A DNA stretch of 64,000 nt from Adiantum capillus-veneris (lineage: Eukaryota; Streptophyta; Polypodiopsida; Polypodiales; Pteridaceae). The stretch lies in NCBI GenBank assembly GCA_014529385.2, contig CM043944.1:81772384-81836383 (forward strand). The letters run 5' to 3'. Positions 46,530 through 58,386 of the stretch are shown piece by piece (the first letter of the stretch is position 1; each line of letters opens with the position of its first letter). The translations under genes and the position numbers were made by a program. The notes beneath the pieces were generated by a model. The model did not search any database, was not told where the DNA came from, and was given only the letters and a program-made list of their open reading frames with translations.

Positions 46530-46880
46530 AACCTCACGTTCTCTAGCCAGGGCCGATCCCCGTACACTTCGGTCTAGAGGTGCAGAGAGATTAGGACCAC
46601 AGGGTAATAATCTTGTCTTTATTGGTCAATGACTATATATTACGGTTGTTGAAGTTTATGTGCACTTTTGAAGTTCGATTGCATTATTTTACTTCGTTTA
46701 TCAATTTTCATTTGCATTTTGAAGTACACAAGACGCTTTTGAAGTCCGGTTGTGTTTTCTCAATTGTTTGTCGCTAGCTCCAACAACCTCACATTCTCTA
46801 GCCATACTCGATCCCCGCACACCTCGGTCTAGAGGTGCAAGGAGATTAGGACCACAGGGTAAATGACTATATATTATTGT
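46530..46880. repeat. CACTA-conserved segment, two copies
   Basis: ACCTCACGTTCTCT...GTACACTTCGGTCTAGAGGTGC...ATTGGTCAATGACTATAT at 46530-46640 and again at 46790-46880. The same segment follows the TNP2 start in elements 1 (about 12565-12675) and 2 (about 26930-27040). It identifies this DNA as a CACTA right arm. Confidence 0.8.
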
Positions 46881-46899
46881 TTTTTAAGTCTGTGTGTGC

Positions 46900-48600
46900 T
46901 TTTGAAGTCCAATTGCTCTAACGCTTTTCAAAACTATAACCTAAACGTAACCTATAACCCATAACCTAACCTAACCTATAACCAAATTAAACCTAATCTA
47001 TAACTTCATCTATAACATAACCTAATCGAAGTTCGTTTTCATTTTTTGAAGTCGTTCTTGAAATTTATTTGCGTTTTTTCTACTTTTTGCCGCTAGCTCT
47101 AACCTAACTTATAATCTAACCTAACATATAACCTAAACCTAACCTAATATAGCATAACCTAGCTTATAACCTAACCTATAACCTTAACCTAACCTAATCG
47201 AAGTCCATTTGCGTTTTTAGAAGTACACGAGTCATCTTCGAAGTCCGTTTGCATTTTTTCTACTACTAATTTGCCGCTAGCTCTAACCTAACTTATAATC
47301 TAACTTAACCTATAACTTAAACCTAACCTAAACTAACATAACCCTAAACCTAAACCTAACCTATAAGCTAACCTAATTGAAGTCCGTTTGCATTTTTTGA
47401 AGTACACGAGTCATCTTCGAAGTCTGTTTGCGTTTTTTTTAATATAAATTTGTCGCTAGCTCTAACTTAACCTAATATATAACCTGACTTAACATAATCT
47501 ATAACCTAACCTATAACCTATAACCTAACCTAACCGAAGTCCCTTTGCGGTTTTTGAAGTACACTAATCATTTTTTAAGTCCGTTTGCATTTTTTTAACT
47601 ATTAATTTATCGCTAACTCTAACCTAACCTATAATCTAGCCTAACTTGTAACCTAAACCTAAACCTAACCTATAATCTAACCTAAACCTAACCTATAACC
47701 TAACCTAATCTATAACCTAACCTAATCGAACTCCATTTGCGTTTTTTGAAATACACGAGTCATCTTCGAAGTTCGTTTGCATGCAATTTTTTCTACTATT
47801 AAATTGCCGCTAGCTCTAACCTAACATAACTTATAACCTAAACCTAACCTATAACCTAATTTAGCATAACCTATAACCTAACTTAACCTATAACTTAATC
47901 TAACATAACCTATAACCTAGCATAATCAAAGTTCGTTTGTGTTTTTTCTACTATTTATCGCTGCTTTAACCTAACCTATAACTGACACAATCTTGTATGG
48001 TAAATGGTGTGTATTCTAATCCAACCATTGTTGGCAAGGTGTTATCTTAAATAGATCTTCCTTTGATGAAACCTTGTTGGTGAGGAGTGATACCCTTATC
48101 CAGAGTGAGAGAGAGTCTTTAGGCAATTGACTTGGCAGTAATTTTGTAAGCTATATACTGACATCATGGTTATGGGACGCCAATGTTTCAATTGGGAGCA
48201 TCATATCTTTTTTGAACCAAACCTATAACCTAAACATTAGATAGCTTAACTTATAATCTAACCTAGCCTTTAACGTATATACAACTTATAACCTAACATG
48301 TTGCCTAAACCTAACCTATAATCTAGCTAACCTAGCCTATAACCTATAACTTAAATCTAATCTATAAGCTAATCTAACCTAATTAGCATCCTATAACCTA
48401 ACCTAACCTAACCTATAATATGACTTAGCCTATAATATAGCTTAACCTATAAGATAACCTAACCTATACCTAAACCTCATCTTACCTAACCTAGCCTAAC
48501 CTATAATTAACCTAATTTATAATCTATAACTTATTAACATGTAACCTATAACTTAAACTAAACCTAACCGAAACCTATAACCTAAACCTCATCAATCGCA
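46900..48600. repeat. Telomere-like AACCTAACCTATAACC repeats with 180-210 bp higher order
   Basis: Long runs of CCTAACCTATAACCTAA alternate with GAAGTCCGTTTGCGTTTTTT and CCGCTAGCTCTAACC blocks. The latter recur near 46767, 47090, 47272, 47450, 47610, 47806 and 47950. The base unit is CCTAA-like but is not a clean CCCTAAA array, and lies inside the CACTA right arm. Non-coding. Confidence 0.9.
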
Positions 48601-49007
48601 TAATTTCAAAAACAACATAATTCAAAACGAAATTTCTTCAAAACATAATTTCAAAACAAGATTTTTGATAGCATAATTTCGAAACAACATAATTCCAAAA
48701 CAGCATGACGAGATGGTAGCGTAATTTCATAACATAATTCCAAAGCATAATTTAAAAATAATACTACCCCAAACCATAATTTCAAAACACAAACCATGAT
48801 TTCAAAAAAAACTTTTCCCAAAGCATTATTTCTAAACAAAATGGCATAAAAACTTAAAGCATCGAAAGTCTAAAGCATGAAATCTTATTTTGTCAATATA
48901 CAAATTAATTTAAATTAATTAATATGTATTAAAATTTTGAGCACTCACATGCGGCCTATTTGAGCAATAAAGGGTCTTGTAAACGTCCTTGAACCTGCAA
49001 AAACGCA

Positions 49008-49058
<51 letters not shown>

Positions 49059-49475
49059 TGTTAAACCCTAAACCCTAAACCTACAAGCAAACTTGAAAAG
49101 AATCTCACCTTGGTGCTAGAGAGTAGTCCACAAGCAAGATTTTCACCTCCAGCAAGTTGTTAGCACCAGATCTGCAGTAGGTGAGGAGGAGGAAGGCAAG
49201 AGAAGAGGCGCAAAAACTAGAGAAATGCACAGGGAAAGATCCGCGAGTTTGTTTTTTGCATGGTCCATCAGTCCAAGCATCAGAAAACGCATCTATATAG
49301 GCGTCGGAAGAGACATCGGTATATGCGTCGCAAGAGACATCGGTATCTGCATTGAAAATTCAAAAATGAAATTTTAAAAAAAAATCATCTCCCTCCATAC
49401 TTACCTACACATATACTGACGCCCGCCATTAACGCCGGTAATTTGGCGCCGAAATTTAAGTGACCTCTTGTAGTG
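48601..49475. other. CACTA 3 right end
   Basis: ATAATTTCAAAACA-type repeats (48600-48800), (CA)n at 49012-49056, AAACCCTAAACCCTAAAC at 49064-49081, then subterminal CGGTATATGCGTCGC and CGTCGGAAGAG motifs and the terminus CCTCTTGTAGTG. The order microsatellite, telomere-type run, subterminal repeats, terminus is reminiscent of elements 1 and 2. Confidence 0.7.
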
Positions 49476-49608
49476 TGTCAAGGAAGTCATGATAGACATT
49501 GTCATTGTTGTCTATAGATATCATAGTATTTTTTTCCTCCCCTTGGACAACCAAAACGTAATTATCCTCCTCTTAGAAGAGGAATACATTATCCTCTCCC
49601 TCAGAGTA

Positions 49609-50300
49609 TTAACCAATTTTCAGACTTTTTGAAGGTTCACATAAGAATACCTCATCATAGCTTTCCATTAAAGTGCCTTGTTGACATTTCTCATCAGTGT
49701 ACTTCTTGTATCTTTGAGCAACTTTCAACATGTCCATATGGTCTTGGATAAATTCCTTGACTTGTGTCCATATGGTCTTGGATAAAGTCTTTGACTTGCT
49801 GAATGTTCTCAATAGCCACCCCCACCACAACTGGTGATGTAGGTTGAAAACTGTACATAAGCATGAAGGGACTAAACCTCGTCGTAACATGTTAAACAAT
49901 TATATAAGAAAACTAAAAAATAGACAAATAACCTTCCCCATTAGATTGGTTCTTTCTAATGTATGCTTTGAGCATATCCTCTAACAACAAATTAACATGT
50001 TCATTGTTCCCTTCCACCTCAGGATGATCCACATGATTGATAATGAGTTTTATTTTCCTATTGTTTAAACATAGCTCTCTCAAAGTCACTATTAAACTTG
50101 GGAGTATGATCACTCACAATATTGTTGGACAATCCGTATAACTGATACCCAACAACATGAGTAACTTTGGAGTTTGTAATTGTGGACTTGGTTGGAATAA
50201 ACTTACAGAGTTTAATCAACCTATCTACAATCACCCATACTGAGTCATGACCTTGTAAGGTGGTTGGTAGACCCACAATAACTCCATAGAGATATTGCAC
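49609..50300 (-). pseudogene. Ty3/gypsy integrase remnant
   Basis: On the minus strand: IVGLPTTLQGHDSVWVIVDR (DFI.GLP...D...V.VDR of gypsy integrases), KFIPTKSTIT, GYQLYGLSNNIVSDHTPKFN (catalytic Asp context SDRDPKF), then after a frame change HVDHPEVEGNNEHVNLLLED (from YHPQTDGQTERVN..LED, with the key residues altered) and the post-integrase block VKDFIQDHMDMLKVAQRYKK. Degenerate and truncated at both ends; no gag, RT or LTR found nearby. Confidence 0.85.
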
Positions 50301-51935
50301 TTATTATGAGTAAAAAATGTCATAAGTTATCAAATGCATGAAGTTTCATGCCGCTATAGATATGTTGTTGCTAAACACTAGGGCCCATAACACCTAGTGT
50401 ATACATTACTAAAACTTATTTAAACGTTGATTGGAATGATTTATGCTCATAGCATACATGAAACTTAAGGAAATAGAAGTGTAAATAGATCTTGTAAAAA
50501 GAAATAAATGCTTCCCTCTTTGAACCGTAGCTATCCCCAATAGGCTATGTGGAAAAAGTACTAGATAGCCTTGCTAAAACATTCAAGCCATAATAGAATG
50601 TGAACATAAACCACATCTAGGTATAAATAATGACACACTCGCATTGGTATGACATAGCCTTGCTATAGATAGAATAGGTATGCAGAATTGCAGCCTAAGA
50701 GGTCATAAAAGCCATGCGCTAATATTGTTTAGCGGTACTTCGACAACAACAATTCTTAATAAGTATCAGACAATTTTTTATCATTGAAATCATTCCCAAT
50801 GTGATATGCTTTGAGCAGTCTATTGAATGGATTTGACCAGCACATACAAGCTTTGTCATGACACATAATTAGAAACAAGGCACCAAGGTCAATCCGAGAG
50901 ACTCATACTCTCCACATGCAGCGGACTATGTCTCATATAGTGATGTCAGTCCGTGTGACATCCGTCAAGTACAAGAAGTACTTGTGTGTGGAGATAATTG
51001 GAAATACTCATCAACAAGTGTGAGAGGATCCCCATAAACCTTGCTTCACACTAGATAAACTAAACTCCATGAGTTTTTAGGCTATGTTTTACAGCTTGTG
51101 GCATAACAACATGTGCCCAAAACTATCCCTACCTTGTAGGCCGATGTTTATCTTAAGGGGGGTAACCACAAAAAGAGTAGAGAATACCCAGAGTGGATCC
51201 TTGATTCTATCATAAGAAAAAGTAATAGTGATAGGATAAAATTATCAGAGGAGGTACCCAGTACACTAATTATCCTATAACTCCTATTATGTAGCTAAGC
51301 ATAACCATATCATTTGCAGCAAGAAACGATGTGCAACATCATTGCACAACCCATCAAAACCCTTGGTTTTATCTTGTCCAAGAACCCTTGTTCTTAGCTT
51401 GGAAACCCAAAATCCTTAGTCAAATTCCAAAGGATATTACTAGAACTACTAGGTAGATGGGTACCGTCATAGTACCTTGCTACAAATAGTGATTGTAAGT
51501 AGATTGGGAGAATGATCTTATCTACTACCCCGTGGAAATTAAGAACTTTTTTCCTTGAAAGCAGAAGTGTGAAGGGTTATAGAAGAGACCATCAACACGT
51601 ATGGAGTGATTTGTCAATCACAAACTGGGTCATATGCCAAAAAATGCCACTCCTATAGAGAAAATCGATTCTATAGACTAAGCAAGAGATCCTCTCAATC
51701 TAGAATCTTATTAACAACTAGATCATTTAAACAAAAATTTCATCCCATTAAGAGAAAGATTCTCATTGGATAGTTAGGCTATGCATGTCTGCTACAGAAT
51801 CAAACCATCATCTATAGTGCATACAACTCGTGCATAGAAGCAATGATATATAGTGTCCATAGATGCAATCACATGCACCAAGAATAAATCAATTTACCAG
51901 TCTCAAGTGCTATTGAGTAGAAGGTTAAAGCTATG
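50301..51935. other. AT-rich stretch without recognisable gene
   Basis: I found no coding frame, repeat termini or RNA gene. Possibly decayed LTR-element DNA next to the integrase remnant. Confidence 0.5.
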
Positions 51936-52015
51936 CAGGGATTTCATTAACGTAATCACGATCGGGTGATTACGTCAATAACTCTAGTATTTACACACAA
52001 AAATCACGTGATCCC
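51936..52015 (+). repeat. Direct repeat, copy 1 (CAGGGATTTCATTAACG...)
   Basis: About 75 bp starting CAGGGATTTCATTAACGTAA matches 53566-53650. It contains the palindrome CGTAATCAC...GTGATTACG. A CAGGG start is like a hAT terminus. No gene lies between the two copies; a 76-codon frame at 52517 has no domain. Confidence 0.75.
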
Positions 52016-53565
52016 ATGCTCCCATGCTCATAGTCAATTATTCTATAAGAGATGGCTCCATGGATATGGGTCATTTATGGGCATACATGGACATACATAC
52101 ACATGCACATACATAACCATGCACATGCATACATATGCATACCTTAGACTTAGGAATTTGTTAACAATGTGATGAAAATTAATTGTCTATAATGAGCTTG
52201 GCTCATCAGAATTTAATTCTGAAACTTGCTATTAAAAGAAGAGCTTGAGGACTACAGACTAAGGTATCGAATGCACACACCTGCTATATTTAGTAGTTTT
52301 TGGAGCAGGCAGCTATTTTATGAAAATTTAGGACGGGGTAAATTTTGACGAGACAATGTGGGTGTAAGCACCTCAAAACTTTCTATTTTTGGACGAAAAT
52401 GACAAAAAAGTAAAATTTTCATTTTTGAAAATCTTACAACAATATATTTATCATTAGCTTATCAGAGGTGGAAAAACTGCCAAAAATAGTAACTTTTTCT
52501 ATATGACTAGAATGGCTTGATAGGTATTTCTTTACATGGGAATGCCCTCTTTAAGGGTGAGAGAGACCTTACAACACACGTGTGTGTACTCGCATCCGCT
52601 TCACCGCACCTTCACCTATATGCAACCAACACAAAAATTTTATGTGTAGCATCAATTTCATTAAGAATTAAACACATAAGAATGATGGGCATGCATCCAA
52701 TTACTGATTTAGTAATTTGTAGCACAAAAAACCCGTATAATTTGTGAGTAATTAGAGGGGATAATTAGCAAGAAACCCCCTAATTACACACTAAAAATTG
52801 CACAACTTTGAATGAAATTTTTAAAAATTTCTTGCAAAGAGTGATTGTCTTGCCTCTAATTAGGCTCATAAACGCATGTGTGCACTCAATGGTTAGTAGA
52901 TTAGTGTGAAATTAGTGTGTAGTTAATGTGTACAAAGACGAAAGAAACACAAAATTAGTCTACAAGTTACACAAAACAAACCATATTGCCATTCTTTTAT
53001 CCTAATTAAAACCATCACATGGTTGTGCTATTCATCCCTTTCACAACTCTTAGTCAAGCACTTTGTGTTAGTGCACTTGAGGATGTAGAAGTCAATCCGA
53101 TGGATCGGAACCTGGCTAGTTCATGGAGGGCATGGATGCACCAAATGCGACTGATTAAGGACTCTAATGAGAGAGTAGGAGTTAGTGATTAGAGAAGAGG
53201 GAATGCAAGAAGAGATGAAAAGCTCTTCACACCCACACTTCGATCCATCACTCAATTCTCACAAGCTCAAGGACATGATGCTAATCTTTCACTGATGACT
53301 AACATTCACACACAAAATCATGAAGATATAAGCATATGGAAGCCAAGATTAGATAAATACAATGCCATTGCCTCAGCACACACATTCTAATCAAGCACAC
53401 ACATGAAGAAAGTGCACAACACATGAGGAAATTAGCAAGTGGAGAGAATGAATATATAAAATTAGAGACTAGTAATCACAAATCTAAGCATCACAACACA
53501 TAGAGACATTGGAGAGAAGTATAGAGAGACAAATAGCTTTGCATTATCAACCCAATGCTAGCTGC

Positions 53566-53650
53566 CAGGGATTTCATTAACGTAATCACAATCGGGTGAT
53601 TACGTAAATAACTCTAGTATTTACACAAAAAAATCACGTGATCACGTTAA
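53566..53650 (+). repeat. Direct repeat, copy 2 (candidate hAT left end)
   Basis: Same CAGGGATTTC repeat, 1.2 kb upstream of the hAT transposase start at 54755. It could be that element's left terminus, but I did not find the inverse terminus to the right of the gene. Confidence 0.5.
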
Positions 53651-53706
53651 TTGTTAACATGACTTAGATTTTGACATGCAAAAACCTATAGAGCCGGTTA
53701 GCCCTC

Positions 53707-53786
53707 CGGGCTTTTTCATTTTCCCGGCGGGCCCGCCGAGTATATGCAGTAGCCCAACGGGCCCGTCGGAAAAATGAAAAAGCCTG
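53707..53786. repeat. 29-bp inverted repeat (foldback)
   Basis: CGGGCTTTTTCATTTTCCCG... (53707-53735) pairs with the inverse at 53758-53786 at 25 of 29 positions, with a 22-bp loop. GC-rich arms sit in AT-rich surroundings. No coding role; possibly a MITE remnant or a subterminal hairpin of the hAT element. Confidence 0.8.
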
Positions 53787-54754
53787 ACGAGAGTAATTAT
53801 ATATAGTAAATAGTGTACTAACCATGGTCTTTTAGCTAAGCAAATCCTTGGGAAGTGTATCCGAGTGCCGGTATAGTCATCTCCTTGTGAATTGACCTAA
53901 GGTTACAGAGTCACAGGTCTTTTTTTGGGCCGACGTGATTCTTAATTCGGTAACCACTTCTAAAAAATTTTAATTTGTTTACCGACATAAAGGTACGAAA
54001 CCAAAACAACTGAAAACTTGGAGAATCATGCTCATTGCGAAGAAGCCATTGGTCCAAATGAGGACTGTAATTGGTTTTAGAAGATGAGCATATGTAAATG
54101 ACGAGTCGGTCGATAGTCAAGGGTCGGATGTCTTCTACTAGTGTACCGGGCATATAAAGATCCTTGAAGTCTTGCATTTGAGTTGATTTACAATATAAGA
54201 GCTATAATCCTTGATTGGGTTAAAATAGCTTTTATATATTGAATTGGTTGCATGGGTGGGCTAGAATCCTTCACTGGGTACAAGTAGTCCTCAATTGAGT
54301 GATTATATTAAAGATTTATTTGCGTTAGTTCATGCATTGGTTTATACAGAGAGTGCATTATGTATTACGATAGATTATTAGTGCATGGAATGATCAATCA
54401 TATATTTTATTGCTTTCGCTTGTTTTTTTGTAGCAAATGAAATTAGATGTGTCTTATTTTTTGCAAATCAAAGTGGACATATAAATAATCATTATAATAA
54501 TAATTGCATAGAGAGATTCATAGCATTGTTATAGTTATTATGCCATGCATAGACTACATTGCAATGTGTATGGTTTCTCACAATATAGGTGATCGATATG
54601 TGGATTGACTAGCGTGCATTGAAAATCTCATATTGTGCATCATGGTTACTTTCATATCGAATGGTTTTTAAATTATAAAATATATTTAAAATAAGAAAAA
54701 TGTTTCAAAAATTGAACATCTTGTTCTTTTCTCTTCACTTTTAATTTAAAAGCA

Positions 54755-55068
54755 ATGGAGCAAAATGTGGGCACAAGTGGTATGAAGAAGCCAAAGAATA
54801 AAAAAGCTCCTGGCAAAGAGTGGGATTATGCTCACAACATATGCGGCCGATATATGGAGTGGCAATGTAAATATTGTCACACAACAAAATCAGGCGGTGC
54901 ACCACGTATTAGGGATCATTTTCTGGGTAGCCCTAAAAACAGTTGTAAGAAATGTGAATATTCTCAGGCACCTGCAGTTGCAAAGCGTTTCAGAGAAGAG
55001 CTTGCCAAAAAGGGTGGCAAGAGACAACAGATATATAGCTCTGTGCCTTCAAGTCAAGAGGTCCCAGA
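54755..55068 (+). pseudogene. hAT transposase, N-terminal BED zinc finger part
   Basis: Starts at ATG 54755 (MEQNVGTSGMKKPKNKKAPG). A BED-type zinc finger follows at about residues 22-66: WDYAHNICGRYMEWQCKYCH, GGAPRIRDHFLG, NSCKKC (C-x2-C...H...C). The exon is cut at 55068 by the Copia insertion and continues at 60687. hAT transposases use this domain to bind element ends. Confidence 0.85.
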
Positions 55069-55867
55069 TGTTAGGAAATAAGACGTAGCTAAATAGATAA
55101 TTGAGTAGATTACTTAATGGAGAGAGACAGATTTATATACACAAGATTATATAGAGAGAGAGAGTACACACGATATAGGTGGTTCACCCAATGTGGGCTA
55201 CGTCCACGGGAAAGCAGCCACTCAATGGCTTTAGTACTTCAAAACAAGAAGTAGTTTACAAAGGGATTATACCCTTAATGGAGCTCCCGCCTTGCTTCAC
55301 TCTCACCACCTCACACTCACCTTGTTGCATCAACTTCACACTATGAAATGTGTGTAGAAATGGCCTCCTTTTATAGGCCAAAAGGGCTGCCCTCTCTTAT
55401 GAGAGACAGCCATGTGTAGCCGCCCTTGTGCGAATAAGTCCAAATCGGACCCTCCAATCCGCCCATGTGTGGCCGCCCTTGAAAAGACAAGTCCGCTTTT
55501 GAATTCGGCCACCGGCCATCGGCCATTGACTTCCGACCACCGACCACCGGCCATTGACATCCGACCACCGGCCATCGGCCATTGACTACCGGCCACCGGC
55601 CAACCGACCGGTTGTTTTCCAACCACTTTCCGGCCGCCGGCCGACCATAATATTCCGGCAAAAAAGAATATTCCGGCGGAAAAAAGTCTTGAGGGCCTCC
55701 GTCCCCGAGGCCTTTAAATTTGCCCCTGATTCTTGTCCGTGAAAATTTTGGTTTCCGGTGAGTGATTTTCCTTCACGCACGATGGCTTCTCCTCATAATG
55801 GGGGCCTTACAAATGTGCGCTTTTACCACAGAAAATTACAAGGGTAAATCAGGCTCCATACTTAACA
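55069..55867 (-). repeat. 3' LTR of the Copia element
   Basis: Shares CGGCCACCGGCCATCGGCC-type GC-rich short repeats and a conserved TTTATAGGCC region with the right LTR. Open frames here are LTR shadows. Confidence 0.95.
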
Positions 55868-55927
55868 ATCTCCCACTTGGAGACTAATCTCCAAACCAAA
55901 CCGGTGACTGCTTTCCATTCTGGCTTC

Positions 55928-57457
55928 TTATCCTTGAATGCCGATTGAAGATGAGCAAAACCTCAACTTCTCCTTGTTGACCACCTTTGTAAACATGTCT
56001 GCAGGATTTTCACTTGTATGCACCTTTCCTAGCTTTAGTTGTCCCTCTTCCAAAAGAGTGCGTATGAAGTGATATCTCACCTCAATGTGCTTTGTCCTTG
56101 AATGAAAGGCTGAGTTCTTTGCAAGATGGATAGCGCTTTGGCTATCACTGTACAAGACACAATTGTCTTGTTTGAATCCAAGCTCTTCTAAGAATCTGTG
56201 AAGCCACATAATTTCTTTGCTTGCCTCCGTCATTGCTACATACTCTGCTTCCGTGGTAGAAAGTGAAACCACTTTCTGCAGCTTTGAAGCCCAGCTTACT
56301 GATGTGCCTCCAACCGTGAACACATAGCCAGTAGTGCTCCTTCGAGTATCTTTGTCACCTGCCATATCTGCATCAGCATACCCTTCTAGAAAAATATCAG
56401 TTCCTCCAAAATACAAAGCATTTGTTGTTGTCCCTTTTAGATACCTAAGTATCCACTTCACAGCTTGCCAATGCTCTTTACCTGGGTTGTCCATGAACCT
56501 ACTCACAACTCCCACTGCATGTGCAATGTCTGGCCTTGTCCAGACCATAGCATACATTAGAGAACCTACCGCTGCAGCATATGGAACTTTAGACATATAG
56601 GCTATCTCCTCTTGTGTCTTTGGACACATATCCTTCGTTAGTTTAAAATGACCAGCCAAAGGTGTAGAAACTGGTTTTGCATTTTGCATTGCAAACCTTT
56701 CTAGTACCTTCTTGATGTAATCTTCTTGAGATAGCTTTATTGTCTTCTTCGTCCTGTCCCTTGATATTTTCATACCAAGTATCCTCTTTGCAGCACCTAA
56801 ATCTTTCATTGAAAAAGATTTGGACAACTCCTCTTTTAGGTCTTTGATGTCCTGCATGTTAGCACTTGCAATCAACATGTCATCAACATACAACATTAGG
56901 ATGATGAATTTCCCATCTCCCAAATTCTCCGTGTAGACGCAGTGATCCGAGTTGCATCTTGTGAATCCATGATCCAACATCCATAGATCAAACTTCAGGT
57001 ACCATTGTCTTGATGCTTGCTTTAAACCATACAAGCTCTTCTTTAATCTGCAAACCATTTTCTCCTTACCTTTTACTTCATACCCCTTTGGTTGAAGCAT
57101 GTAGATTTCCTCCTCTAAGTCACCGTGAGGGAATGCCGTATTTACATCCATTTGCTCGAGATTTAGATCATGAGCAGCCACAAGGCTTAAGACAAGCCTA
57201 ATTGAGTTTATTTTCACAACAGGAGAAAATATTTCATTGAAGTCAATACCTTTCTTTTGAGAAAAACGTTTTACCACAAGCCTAGACTTGTACCTTTTCT
57301 TCCCACCTTCTTCTTCCTTTAGCTTGTACACCCATTTGTTTTGAAGTGCCCGCTTACCTTTAGGCAACTCAACCAACTCCCATGTTTGGTTGCGATGTAG
57401 TGAGTCCATCTCCACTTGCATGCTCTTCGTCCATTCTTCTTTGGATTCATGTTGCAT
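55928..57457 (-). CDS. pol: Copia Pol: reverse transcriptase and RNase H
   Basis: A 509-codon open stretch. RT begins with EEWTKSMQVEMDSLHRNQTW, KWVYKLKEE, YKSRLVVKRFSQKKGIDF; motif A EQMDVNTAFPHGDL; motif B YGLKQASRQWY; motif C ILMLYVDDMLIAS (intact YVDD). RNase H follows with ILRYLKGT, GYADADMAGDKDTRRSTTGY (catalytic Asp), LSTTEAEYVAMTEASKEIMW, HSRTKHIEVRYHFIR and the ENPADMFTK end. The Asp of TAFLHG-type blocks is replaced (TAFPHG). Upstream it is disconnected from integrase by a frameshift near 57460-57500. Confidence 0.95.
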   Translation of the reverse strand: MQHESKEEWTKSMQVEMDSLHRNQTWELVELPKGKRALQNKWVYKLKEEEGGKKRYKSRLVVKRFSQKKGIDFNEIFSPVVKINSIRLVLSLVAAHDLNLEQMDVNTAFPHGDLEEEIYMLQPKGYEVKGKEKMVCRLKKSLYGLKQASRQWYLKFDLWMLDHGFTRCNSDHCVYTENLGDGKFIILMLYVDDMLIASANMQDIKDLKEELSKSFSMKDLGAAKRILGMKISRDRTKKTIKLSQEDYIKKVLERFAMQNAKPVSTPLAGHFKLTKDMCPKTQEEIAYMSKVPYAAAVGSLMYAMVWTRPDIAHAVGVVSRFMDNPGKEHWQAVKWILRYLKGTTTNALYFGGTDIFLEGYADADMAGDKDTRRSTTGYVFTVGGTSVSWASKLQKVVSLSTTEAEYVAMTEASKEIMWLHRFLEELGFKQDNCVLYSDSQSAIHLAKNSAFHSRTKHIEVRYHFIRTLLEEGQLKLGKVHTSENPADMFTKVVNKEKLRFCSSSIGIQG

Positions 57458-57464
57458 AGCTTCT

Positions 57465-58386
57465 TCATATGATTCCGGCTCTCCAGAATCTGAGATTCAA
57501 GAGATGGTTGAAGGAAGGAACAAACCTTTCTGGAGGTCTACTTTCTCTTGTAGATCTTCGGGGAATAGGTTGAGGCTCCTCATTTGGTTGACGTTGTTGC
57601 ACATTGTCATCGTTTGCAGTCCTTGAGTCTTCACCGTCCTCAAGCTCCATGTACTCATCACCTGTTTCTTTTGTTTGTTTTCTTTCCAAGTAATCTTTGT
57701 ACATATTTTCTTCATTAAAAATTACATCCCTACTCCTTAAGATTTTACCATCTTCAGGATTCCATAGGCGATACCCAAAGTCTCCTTCTCCATAGCCAAT
57801 GAAGAAACACTTTTTGGACTTTGCATCTAACTTTGATCTTAGGCTTCTATCTATGTGCATGAAAGCCTCACACCCAAACACTTTGAGAAATGCATAATTC
57901 ACCGGTTTACCTGCCCATGCCTCTTCTGGCCCCATCCAATGCCGTTGAGGGTGACCGATTGATTAAGTACACAGACATACTTACAGCTTCCGCCCAAAGC
58001 TCAAGCGGTAGGAAGGCATGTAGCCGCATGCTTCGTGCTTGTTCCATGATTGTCCTGTTCATCCTTTCCAAAATCCCATTTTGTTGAGGTGTCCTTGGGG
58101 TTGTCCTTTGCCTCCGAATGCCATTGCTAGCACAAAAGCTTTCAAAAGCTTGGCTGCAATATTCGCCTCCATTGTCGGATCTGAGGCATTTAACCTTGGT
58201 ACTTGTTTCATTCTCCACAAAGGCTTTCCACCTTTGAAATATGGAAAATACATCGGATTTATTCTTCATGACATAAACCCATGTTTTTTTAGTCGCATCG
58301 TCTATGAATGTTACATAGTACAATTAGCCACCAAGTGATGGTGTACTTGCAGGACCCCAAACATCAGAATGAACCAACTCAAGTTT
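57465..58386 (-). pseudogene. pol: Copia integrase region, frame-broken
   Basis: After two in-frame stops near 58390 and 58330, the integrase core reads YYVTFIDDATKKTWVYVMKN, VKCLRSDNGGEYCSQAFESF, GIRRQRTTPRTPQQNGILER (D, D, E of the DDE triad in place). A frameshift near 57950 then leads to AWAGKPVNYAFLKVFGCEAF, KKCFFIGYGEGDFGYRLWNP and the linker RRSTRESRPPERFVPS. Confidence 0.9.

Larger units (their letters stand above)
15769..49475 (-). mobile_element. Diverged CACTA transposon 3, possibly split by about 28 kb
   Basis: The left terminus CACTACAACACGTC (15769) and right terminus, complemented, CACTACAAGAGGTC (49475) agree at 12 of 14 positions. The subterminal regions share CCGGTA and CGTCGGTATAT motifs (15785-15990; 49300-49450). 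Flanking triplets are TAT and TGT, one transition apart. TNP2 exons end at about 18200. The sequence that follows TNP2 exon 1 in elements 1 and 2 (CACCTCGGTCTAGAGGTGC) is absent there but appears at about 46560. I infer one old element split by later insertion; two unrelated half-elements is the alternative. Confidence 0.5.

Noticed and set aside
46900-48600. A real telomere or chromosome end
   Set aside because: Repeats are degenerate CCTAACCTATAACC with interspersed 200-bp units and unique DNA on both sides; they are interstitial within a transposon.
55336-55780. Trp/Gly-rich frames in the Copia LTR
   Set aside because: Occur identically in both LTRs (60155-60599), overlap on both strands and come from CGGCCACCGG repeats.
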